Of a DNA stretch of 7,788 nucleotides, positions 1-5,004 are shown piece after piece. Where the stretch lies: positions 1 through 7,788 of the forward strand of contig JAITED010000183.1 of the NCBI GenBank assembly GCA_031282235.1, written 5' to 3'. Below the pieces are notes generated by a model, which was not told the origin of the DNA, ran no database searches, and saw only the letters and a program-made list of their open reading frames with translations. The position numbers were made by a program, and so were the translations under genes. The first letter of the stretch is position 1, and each line of letters begins with the position of its first letter. This DNA comes from Propionibacteriaceae bacterium (GTDB lineage: Bacteria > Actinomycetota > Actinomycetes > Propionibacteriales > Propionibacteriaceae).

Positions 1-488
1 AGCGCTACATACACCAAAATGAGCACCGCCTGCGCTAAGTCGGTGGTGTAGTTGTCCACTGCCCCCCGTAATCGCAGCGATGCCAACGCCACCATAGTGA
101 GACACACCCCGCCCATCAAGGCGGCCAACGGGTGCAGCAACCCCGACCCAGAGTAGCGCTGCCCCACCGCGTAGGTTCCCACAAAGAGACTCGGCGTGGC
201 TAGCAGCAGCAGCGCACCTAGTGGTCTGGCAGATGGCGACATGGTGACAATCACCAACTCCCGCACTCCGAGCGTCAAAAACAGCGCCGCGAACGCCACA
301 AAAGCCCAGTGCGACCAGATTAGGGTAGCGATGATTATCCCCAGCAACGCCAAACCCACCGCCGTAGAAACCAGAATGTTACGCCCGCCGAACTGGAAGC
401 GTTGCATTAACGTAAGCGGGGGCGGAGGCGGGGGCGGCGAAGCTGATGCTGCCGACGGCGGGGGCACCGCCGCGTATTGTTGACTCAC
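1..488 (-). CDS. cdsA: Phosphatidate cytidylyltransferase (CdsA), N-terminal part
   Basis: CDP-diglyceride synthase makes CDP-diacylglycerol from phosphatidic acid and CTP in the cell membrane, the entry to phospholipid synthesis. Only the first 162 codons are present; the gene runs off the left edge, so the C-terminal signature motif is not visible. The N-terminus is proline-rich, with seven consecutive prolines at residues 18-24. A basic segment (MQRFQFGGRN) follows, then hydrophobic helices at about 38-57 and 61-75 and more hydrophobic stretches after that, as in actinobacterial CdsA. The chosen GTG start follows the frr stop codon with no gap and in the same frame, so coupled translation is likely; no strong ribosome binding site is visible. 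An alternative ATG lies at 407 (codon 28), after the proline run, also without a clear binding site. The frr-cdsA order is common in bacteria and supports the call. Confidence 0.85.
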   Translation of the reverse strand, partial: MSQQYAAVPPPSAASASPPPPPPPLTLMQRFQFGGRNILVSTAVGLALLGIIIATLIWSHWAFVAFAALFLTLGVRELVIVTMSPSARPLGALLLLATPSLFVGTYAVGQRYSGSGLLHPLAALMGGVCLTMVALASLRLRGAVDNYTTDLAQAVLILVYVA

Positions 489-1046
489 TTAGACCGCCAT
501 CAACTCGGATTCTTTGGTTTTCAGCAACGCGTCCACTTGGTCGATAGCTTTCTTGGTGGCATCGTCCAACTGCTTCTCAGCGCGTTTTGCCTCATCCTCA
601 CCGATCTCTTTGTCCTTCTCCAACTTCTTAACTTGGTCGTTGGAGTGCCGCCGAATGTTGCGTATCGCCACTTTGGCTTCCTCAGCTTTGGCGCGCGCCA
701 GTTTGGTGAACTCCTTGCGGCGCTCCTCGGTGAGTTCCGGCAACACCACCCTGATGCTGTGCCCATCGTTGGAGGGAGCCACCCCCAAATCGGAATCCCG
801 AATGGCTCGCTCCACCGCTGCGAGCGCGCTTTGGTCAAACGGCGTAATCAGCATGGTACGCGCCTCGGGGCTCTGGAACGTCACCAACTGCTGCAGCGGG
901 GTGGGGGTGCCGTAGTACACCGCCAACAGTTTGGAAAACATGTCGGGATGCGCCCGCCCAGTGCGGATGGTCTGTAAATCCTGTTTAGCGTAGTCAATGG
1001 CACCTGCCATCTTCGACTCAGCATCTTTGATGATGTCGGCTAACAT
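489..1046 (-). CDS. frr: Ribosome recycling factor (RRF)
   Basis: RRF works with EF-G to split the post-termination ribosome complex in the cytoplasm. The 185-residue protein has the usual family length and aligns by eye over its whole extent: the N-terminal helix (MLADIIKDAESKM), the TIRTGRAHP segment near residue 26, the central beta domain with YYGTPTPLQQL, and the long C-terminal helices carrying RNIRR at 129-133. All expected landmarks are intact. The ATG at 1046 is preceded by AAAGGGTGAG, a usable ribosome binding site. It lies downstream of pyrH on the same strand after an 82-bp gap, and its TAA stop directly abuts the cdsA start, so it probably belongs to the same transcript as both. 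Confidence 0.97.
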   Translation of the reverse strand: MLADIIKDAESKMAGAIDYAKQDLQTIRTGRAHPDMFSKLLAVYYGTPTPLQQLVTFQSPEARTMLITPFDQSALAAVERAIRDSDLGVAPSNDGHSIRVVLPELTEERRKEFTKLARAKAEEAKVAIRNIRRHSNDQVKKLEKDKEIGEDEAKRAEKQLDDATKKAIDQVDALLKTKESELMAV

Positions 1047-1081
1047 CTGCTCACCCTTTCTCGTAAACTCGGCGCTTATCT

Positions 1082-1105
1082 AACTAGGCTAGTTCTTTTT
1101 AGAAC
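1082..1105. repeat. Two overlapping small inverted repeats in the pyrH-frr gap
   Basis: AACTA/TAGTT (1082-1086 with 1090-1094) and GTTCT/AGAAC (1092-1096 with 1101-1105) share bases 1092-1094, so only one stem can form at a time. Both are five base pairs and A/T-rich, so they are probably weak in RNA. There is no GC-rich stem followed by a T-run, so I do not call a terminator. The 82-bp gap shows nothing else beyond the frr ribosome binding site. Confidence 0.35.
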
Positions 1106-1128
1106 CTGCCGGGCTAATCGCCGCTCCT

Positions 1129-1839
1129 TTAAGCGTGGAGGACAGTACCTATTGTTTCACCAGCACAGGCTTTGGCGATATTACCTGGCACTTCCAAATT
1201 GAAAAATACCATCGGCAGCTTGAAATCGCGCGCTAAAGCCACCGCAGTGGCATCGGCCACCTTGAGGTTTTGGTCAAGAAACTCGCCATACGTCAACTCA
1301 TCGTAGCGGCGCGCGTGCGGATTCTTTTCCGGGTCGGAGTCGTAAACCCCATCTACGCCGTTTTTGGCCATCAGTAATACGTCAGCTTTCATCTCTAGGG
1401 CGCGCTGGGCAGAAACCGTATCGGTGGAGAAATACGGCATCCCGGAACCAGCGCCGAAGATGACGATACGGCCCTTCTCCAGATGCCGGATGGCACGCAG
1501 CGGAATGTACGGCTCCGCGACCTGCCCCATGTTGATAGCGGTCTGCACCCGGGTGGGCACCCCAGCTTTTTCGCAAAAATCCTGCAGCGCTAGGGCGTTC
1601 ATCACCGTACCCAACATGCCGATGTAGTCAGCGCGAGCGCGATCCATGCCCCCAGCTTGCAGTTCAGAACCCCGGAAGAAGTTTCCACCGCCGACCACGA
1701 TGGCCACCTGCACGCCGGAGCGCGCCACATCTACCACTTGGGAGGCGATAGCTGACACCACTTGCGGGTCAACGCCCAACGCGCCGCCGCCAAAAGACTC
1801 CCCGGAGAGCTTCAACAGCACCCGCCGATAACCACTCAT
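1129..1839 (-). CDS. pyrH: UMP kinase
   Basis: Bacterial UMP kinase phosphorylates UMP to UDP with ATP in pyrimidine nucleotide synthesis; in bacteria it is a hexamer controlled by UTP and GTP. The 236-residue protein has the family length and amino-acid-kinase fold motifs in order: LLKLSGE (8-14) at the phosphate-binding start, GGGNFFRG (50-57), D71 with GMLGTVMNAL (74-83) at the UMP site, FGAGSGMPYFSTD (128-140), and KNGVDGVYDSDP (159-170) near the nucleotide site. The ATG at 1839 follows AGGGAG at a suitable spacing. The gene lies between tsf and frr, the standard order for this cluster. The 167-bp gap to tsf leaves room for its own promoter, but I see no strong one. Confidence 0.97.
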   Translation of the reverse strand: MSGYRRVLLKLSGESFGGGALGVDPQVVSAIASQVVDVARSGVQVAIVVGGGNFFRGSELQAGGMDRARADYIGMLGTVMNALALQDFCEKAGVPTRVQTAINMGQVAEPYIPLRAIRHLEKGRIVIFGAGSGMPYFSTDTVSAQRALEMKADVLLMAKNGVDGVYDSDPEKNPHARRYDELTYGEFLDQNLKVADATAVALARDFKLPMVFFNLEVPGNIAKACAGETIGTVLHA

Positions 1840-2006
1840 GTCTGCTCCCTTACGTGCATTTGCGTGCGTTTAGGCGTATAAATCCGCTAATAATCTTCTC
1901 ATGTGGGCACAGCTATAGTCCGTATTGAAACGGCGCAAACCTTGAAAAGGTCACCTCTAAAGAGACGTATCGCTGAAGAAACGTATCGTATCTGCTGCGC
2001 AGCTGC
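1840..2006. other. tsf-pyrH intergenic region with a degenerate direct repeat
   Basis: This gap contains a 13-bp direct repeat with one mismatch at 1960-1972 and 1976-1988 (consensus AAGARACGTATCG), offset by 16 bp. Right after the tsf stop (minus-strand sense) are the overlapping palindromes GCAGCTGC (1999-2006) and GCTGCGCAGC (1994-2003). No convincing promoter or intrinsic terminator was found; the best -10-like hexamer in the pyrH direction, TATAGC, has only a poor -35 partner. The pyrH ribosome binding site (AGGGAG, minus strand) sits at the left end. Confidence 0.4.
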
Positions 2007-2819
2007 TTAGGAGGCGGCGGCGAACCGCACGAAACGGGTGATTTTCACCCCGGCGGCGGCGGCCTGCTTGCCGACGCTCACTTTTTCGTCACTCAGGCTA
2101 GCCTGCTCCTCCAGCACCACGTCCTTGTAGAACGCGTTGATACGACCCTCCACGATTCGCGGAATCATCGCATCGGGCTTGCCCTCCTCGCGCGCGGTCT
2201 CGGCAGCGATACGGCGCTCTTTTTCGAGCACCGCCTCGGGGATTTCGTCGCGGGTCACGTACAGCGGGGACATGGAGGCAATCTGCAGCGCTACTGAGTG
2301 CACGAAGTCAGCATCGTGACCCTCGTACTCCACCAACACCCCCACCTGCGGCGGGAGATCCTTGGAGCGGTGGTGCAGATACGCCTCGGTCGCGCCGGAG
2401 AACCAAGCCACCTCGGCCAGTTCAATCTTTTCGCCAATCTTGGCGACCAGCGCGGCGATGGTGTCATCGACGGTGTTATCGCCATCCAACACAATCGCGT
2501 TGGCGGCGAGTGTACCCTCGGCGTGCGCTTGGTCTACCGCTTGCGCGATACGGTCTGCCAGCGCCACGAACTCTGCGTTCTTGGCGACGAAATCCGTTTC
2601 GGCGGCCAGCTTAATCAACGCATGGCCGTGAGTAGCCACGATGCCGTTTTTGGCTTCGCGGTCATTGCGCTTGGCAGCCTTGGCGGCGCCGGTGACGCGC
2701 AAAATCTCGATGGCGCGCTCCACATCGCCAGTGGCTTCTTCGAGCGCCTTCTTGGCGTCCATCATGCCGACGCCGGTCTTATCGCGCAGCGCTTTTACAT
2801 CTGCCGCAGTGATTGTCAT
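2007..2819 (-). CDS. tsf: Elongation factor Ts
   Basis: EF-Ts is the guanine nucleotide exchange factor that recycles EF-Tu-GDP to EF-Tu-GTP. The 270-residue protein has the usual actinobacterial length. The N-terminal UBA-like domain (about 1-40, including LRDKTGVGMMDAKKAL) is followed by the TDFVAKN motif at 75-81, whose Asp and Phe contact EF-Tu, and then the dimerisation core. The ATG at 2819 follows AAGGAC. The rpsB stop lies only 46 bp upstream with no terminator, so tsf is almost certainly cotranscribed with rpsB. Codon use and sequence are ordinary. Confidence 0.97.
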   Translation of the reverse strand: MTITAADVKALRDKTGVGMMDAKKALEEATGDVERAIEILRVTGAAKAAKRNDREAKNGIVATHGHALIKLAAETDFVAKNAEFVALADRIAQAVDQAHAEGTLAANAIVLDGDNTVDDTIAALVAKIGEKIELAEVAWFSGATEAYLHHRSKDLPPQVGVLVEYEGHDADFVHSVALQIASMSPLYVTRDEIPEAVLEKERRIAAETAREEGKPDAMIPRIVEGRINAFYKDVVLEEQASLSDEKVSVGKQAAAAGVKITRFVRFAAAS

Positions 2820-2865
2820 GGTGTTGTCCTTACTTAAACGGTTGGAATTGGAAGTCTTGAATAGC

Positions 2866-3846
2866 TCAGGCGGCGGGGGTTGCGGTTTCCGGTTCCGGGG
2901 TTTCCGGGGTTTCCGGTTCCGGCGCGGCTTCTGGCTCTGGTTCGGGTTCCGGCGTAACCTCCGGCTCCGGTTCGGGTTCAGGTTCCGGTTCCGGCGTAAC
3001 CTCCGGCGCGGGTTCCGGTTCCGGTGCGCTCACGGTTTCGCTCACGGTTTCCTCCGGCTCAGCGGGGGTCGTTGCGGCGGGGACTACGGGGTCTGCTACC
3101 GCCAGCAGTTCTTTCTCCCACTCGGCCAACGGTTCCACTTCTTCCACCGGGCCAGCGGTACGAGCCACCAGCCCTTCGGCCACTGCGTCGGCGATGACCT
3201 TGGTGAGCAGAGCTACGGAGCGTATGGCATCATCGTTGCCGGGGATGGGGTAATCCACATCGTCCGGGTCGCAGTTGGTGTCCAAAATGGCAATCACCGG
3301 GATGCCCAGCTTCTTAGCCTCATCAATGGCCAAATGCTCCTTGATGGTGTCCACCACCCAGATAGCGGCTGGCACCCGGGGCATGTCCTTGATGCCGCCG
3401 AGCGACGCGGACAGCTTGTCTTTCTCGCGGCGCAGCCCCAACAGCTCTTTCTTAGTGAGCCCGCCGGGCTTTACCGTCTCTAAATCGGTGGACTCCAACT
3501 CCTTCAACCGCTGGGTACGCTTGTTGATGGTGGGGAAGTTGGTGAGCATACCACCTAGCCAACGCTGGTTTACGTATGGCATGTTGACGCGGGTGGCCTG
3601 TTCAGCGATAGCGGATTGCGCCTGTTTCTTGGTGCCGACGAACAGCACTTGGCCGCCCTTGGACACGACGTCTTTTACAAACGCAAACGCCTGGTCGATG
3701 TAACCGAGTGACTTGCGCAGGTCGATGATGTAGATGCCGTTGCGCTCGTTGAAGATGAAACGCTTCATCTTCGGGTTCCAGCGCCGGGTCTGATGACCGA
3801 AATGTACGCCGCTTTCGAGCAGTTGACGGGCGGTAACCTCTGCCAT
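2866..3846 (-). CDS. rpsB: 30S ribosomal protein S2 with acidic Pro-Glu tail
   Basis: S2 binds late in assembly between the head and body of the 30S subunit. At 326 residues this protein is longer than the common 230-300. Residues 1 to about 250 are the conserved S2 fold: RQLLESGVHFGHQTRRWNPKM near the start, VLFVGTKKQA (67-76), YVNQRWLGGMLTNF (91-104) and IPVIAILDTNCDPDDVDYPIPGND (182-205). Residues from about 252 to the end form a disordered tail rich in Pro, Glu, Thr and Ala, with no Lys or Arg, dominated by Pro-Glu dipeptides and containing a 14-residue unit (PEVT plus Pro-Glu pairs) twice. Acidic S2 tails occur in actinobacteria, so this is extreme rather than unprecedented. The ATG at 3846 follows AAAGGA eight bases upstream. 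It is the first gene of the cluster, with a strong candidate promoter and a long leader. Confidence 0.97.
   Translation of the reverse strand: MAEVTARQLLESGVHFGHQTRRWNPKMKRFIFNERNGIYIIDLRKSLGYIDQAFAFVKDVVSKGGQVLFVGTKKQAQSAIAEQATRVNMPYVNQRWLGGMLTNFPTINKRTQRLKELESTDLETVKPGGLTKKELLGLRREKDKLSASLGGIKDMPRVPAAIWVVDTIKEHLAIDEAKKLGIPVIAILDTNCDPDDVDYPIPGNDDAIRSVALLTKVIADAVAEGLVARTAGPVEEVEPLAEWEKELLAVADPVVPAATTPAEPEETVSETVSAPEPEPAPEVTPEPEPEPEPEPEVTPEPEPEPEAAPEPETPETPEPETATPAA
2945..3051 (-). repeat. Tandem repeats inside the rpsB tail
   Basis: An identical 21-bp stretch occurs at 2945-2965 and 2987-3007, offset by 42 bp, which matches the 14-residue repeat in the protein. Just upstream in gene sense is an exact tandem 12-mer, GCTCACGGTTTC twice (3028-3051), encoding ETVS-ETVS. 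The flanking DNA (2881-3025) is built of TTCCGG and GGTTC variants. All units are multiples of three, so gain or loss would change tail length but keep the frame. Confidence 0.8.
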
Positions 3847-4058
3847 GAGGTGTCCTTTCTGTGGCGCATCGCCTTTGCTGAATACGCCGGTTTCACGTAA
3901 CGCTGTGGAGTTTACGTATCACAGCACTACTCGGTTGTCAGTCACTGGATTTCCGTGACCCCTGGCACGCCCGGAGCCTCCGCCCCCGTGAGGGACCTCG
4001 GAGCCACCGGCACTGGACAGTGCTAAACGTGCGCGATGTCGGCTACTGCTAGCCGCAA
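3847..4058 (-). promoter_or_regulatory. Structured 5' leader of rpsB (candidate)
   Basis: If transcription starts near 4058 (see the promoter entry), rpsB has a leader of about 210 nt. It holds a run of inverted repeats: GGCTA/TAGCC (4041-4045 with 4050-4054), GCACTG/CAGTGC with a 2-nt gap (4010-4023), a GC-rich stem with one mismatch (3976-3982 with 3999-4005) and inner CCC/GGG, GTCAC/GTGAC (3941-3945 with 3955-3959), CTGTG/CACAG (3903-3907 with 3920-3924), and GGCG/CGCC (3863-3873) just before the ribosome binding site. Autogenous control of ribosomal protein genes through leader RNA is known in many bacteria. I do not match this to a named S2 leader family, and folding has not been computed. 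Confidence 0.45.
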
Positions 4059-4064
4059 TGGGCA

Positions 4065-4094
4065 ATTCTACTGTCCGCAGCGGACGCGCTCCAA
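4065..4094 (-). promoter_or_regulatory. Candidate rpsB promoter with palindromic spacer
   Basis: On the minus strand, TTGGAG (4094-4089) and TAGAAT (4070-4065) are separated by 18 bp. TAGAAT differs from the sigma-70-type -10 consensus at one base; the -35 is a partial match. The spacer contains the 13-bp palindrome GTCCGCAGCGGAC (4073-4085), which could be an operator. The def promoter candidate uses the same -35 hexamer. No experimental start site is available. Confidence 0.5.
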
Positions 4095-4098
4095 ACCC

Positions 4099-4140
4099 AA
4101 AGTTATCCACAGGCGCTAAATACGGCAAAAGTTATCCACA
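4099..4140 (+). promoter_or_regulatory. Pair of perfect DnaA boxes
   Basis: The classic DnaA box TTATCCACA occurs exactly at 4103-4111 and 4132-4140, same orientation, within a 13-bp direct repeat (AAAGTTATCCACA at 4099-4111 and 4128-4140) offset by 29 bp. The pair sits upstream of the rpsB promoter candidate and about 50-90 bp upstream of the M23 gene start, in non-coding DNA. A 9-mer is expected about 0.06 times in a window this size counting both strands, so two copies 29 bp apart are unlikely to be chance. A regulatory or DnaA-titrating role is inferred; this is not an oriC context because dnaA and dnaN are absent. Confidence 0.65.
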
Positions 4141-4157
4141 ATTGCAAAACTCGTTGG

Positions 4158-4221
4158 CCGGTTTGGGTGTTTGCGCCGTAGAGAGTGGGTATGAAAAGTG
4201 TAAAAACAAAACCCAAACCGG
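4158..4221 (+). repeat. Inverted repeat enclosing the M23 ribosome binding site and start
   Basis: CCGGTTTGGGT (4158-4168) is the exact reverse complement of ACCCAAACCGG (4211-4221). Skipping G4169, the stem extends by TTTG/CAAA (4170-4173 with 4207-4210), giving about 15 pairs. The 33-nt loop (4174-4206) contains the GAGAG ribosome binding site and the ATG at 4191; the right arm lies within codons 6-11. In mRNA this would present the translation start in the loop of a strong hairpin. Confidence 0.6.
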
Positions 4222-4784
4222 TGACCCGCACTGCAACACTGTGGTGTGTATCGCTGGTAATCGCAACGCTAGTCTCCCTTGCGGGAGGCATGAGCCCCAC
4301 TGCGCAAGCCGACAGTGGGCGGCAGTGGCCAGTAACTGGCTCCGTGATTCGCCGGTTCCAGAAGCCCGCCGAGGATTGGTTACCCGGTCATCGCGGTATC
4401 GACATCGCCGCCCCCGCTGGCACCACCGTGGTAGCTGCCGCCGCTGGTGTCGTCACTTGGGCAGGGGTGATAGCCGGGGTGCCCTCCATCTCCATCACCC
4501 ACTCAGACGGCCTGAAAACCACCTACCAACCGGTGATAGCCGAAGTGTCTATCGGGCAGCAGGTCACCACCGGTGCGGTAATCGGCATCCTGCAAGCCGG
4601 TCACGCCACAACCGACTGCCTCCACTTCGGGTTGCTGCGCGGCACCACTTACCTAGACCCGCTGCTTTGGTTGGTCGCTGCCACCCCAGGCCCGATACGC
4701 CTGCTACCAACAGATACACACATACCCCTAATCAGCAAACGTTTGCTGCAGTATCTAGCTGATGCAGCATTTAGTGCGGAGTAG
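4191..4784 (+). CDS. Secreted M23-like (LytM-domain) protein beside rpsB
   Basis: The predicted 197-residue exported protein has a Sec signal peptide: a basic start (MKSVKTKPKPVTR), a hydrophobic core at about 17-33, and a likely cut after AQA (residue 40). The rest is one M23/LytM domain. Zinc ligands H67 and D71 (HRGID) and H145 (CLHFG) are present. The first histidine of the usual HxH motif is C143, and the position of the accessory histidine after the conserved Tyr is Q113 (TYQPV). From memory, similar proteins next to rpsB in other actinobacteria (for example the Rv2891 locus of M. tuberculosis) also read CLHWG, so this may be a family trait. It may be a poor or altered endopeptidase, or a non-catalytic regulator of wall hydrolases. 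I prefer ATG 4191 (GAGAG five bases upstream) over the GTG at 4185, which lacks a spaced binding site. It is divergent from rpsB and convergent with xerC. Confidence 0.88.
   Translation: MKSVKTKPKPVTRTATLWCVSLVIATLVSLAGGMSPTAQADSGRQWPVTGSVIRRFQKPAEDWLPGHRGIDIAAPAGTTVVAAAAGVVTWAGVIAGVPSISITHSDGLKTTYQPVIAEVSIGQQVTTGAVIGILQAGHATTDCLHFGLLRGTTYLDPLLWLVAATPGPIRLLPTDTHIPLISKRLLQYLADAAFSAE
4733..4748. promoter_or_regulatory. Perfect 16-bp palindrome, LacI/PurR-operator-like
   Basis: CAGCAAACGTTTGCTG is a perfect palindrome with a central CG step. Its core GCAAACGTTTGC resembles operators of the LacI/PurR family. It lies within the last codons of the M23 gene, 64 bp before the long inverted-repeat element. 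A second inverted repeat, TGCTGCA/TGCAGCA (4744-4750 with 4763-4769), overlaps its right end. No clear promoter is visible nearby, so function is uncertain. Confidence 0.35.
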
Positions 4785-4811
4785 AAATAAGGTGTGGCGC
4801 AAGGATAACCA

Positions 4812-4970
4812 GTGTTCTGGGTTTAAGGTACGAGCGGGGGCTTGGCTCCCATGCCCGCAGCGGTCCCCTTTAGGGGAGCGCCGGGATTTGGGAGTCACAG
4901 AGTAAAGGGGCGTGCGAGAATCATTCGCACGCACCGGAGCGTCCCCCGCGACACCTTAAACCCAGAACAC
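4812..4970. repeat. 159-bp element closed by a perfect 18-bp inverted repeat, with nested hairpins
   Basis: GTGTTCTGGGTTTAAGGT (4812-4829) matches the reverse complement of 4953-4970 at all 18 positions. After a short bulge, GCGGGGG/CCCCCGC (4834-4840 with 4943-4949) continues the stem. Inside are hairpin A, CTCCCA/TGGGAG (4846-4851 with 4889-4894), CCCG/CGGG (4854-4857 with 4882-4885), GCG/CGC and CCCC-TTTA-GGGG (4865-4876), and hairpin B, GCGTGCGA/TCGCACGC (4910-4917 with 4925-4932). Segment 4845-4849 can instead pair with 4936-4940. CCA flanks both outer ends. It fills the 220-bp gap between convergent genes and has no T-tract or plausible ORF. It could be a structured RNA, a MITE-like element, or an unusual bidirectional terminator; the sequence alone does not decide. 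Confidence 0.8.
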
Positions 4971-5004
4971 CCACCACAAAACCAGCGCTACAACCAGAAA
5001 CGAA

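Noticed and set aside
477..977. 166-codon plus-strand open frame opposite frr
   Set aside because: Antisense shadow of a highly conserved gene.
2641..3483. 280-codon plus-strand open frame with Phe/Arg-rich repeats
   Set aside because: It lies antisense to rpsB and tsf; the odd composition is the mirror of the Pro-Glu repeat DNA. No ribosome binding site or family resemblance.
3919..4128. 69-codon minus-strand open frame upstream of rpsB
   Set aside because: It spans the rpsB promoter and leader hairpins; Gly/Arg/Ser-rich with no ribosome binding site. A leader peptide is not excluded but unsupported.
4099..4140. Chromosomal replication origin
   Set aside because: Only two DnaA boxes, no AT-rich unwinding region, and no dnaA, dnaN or rpmH nearby.
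4058..4762. 234-codon plus-strand open frame overlapping the M23 gene
   Set aside because: It runs through the DnaA boxes and the M23 gene in another frame; the M23 frame has a signal peptide and clear domain motifs.
4812..4970. Simple intrinsic terminator for M23 and xerC
   Set aside because: The stems are strong but there is no T-run on either side and the element is much larger than needed; kept as an unexplained element instead.
4785..5004. dif site near xerC
   Set aside because: No 28-bp site with XerC and XerD half-sites around an ATAA-type centre could be recognised.
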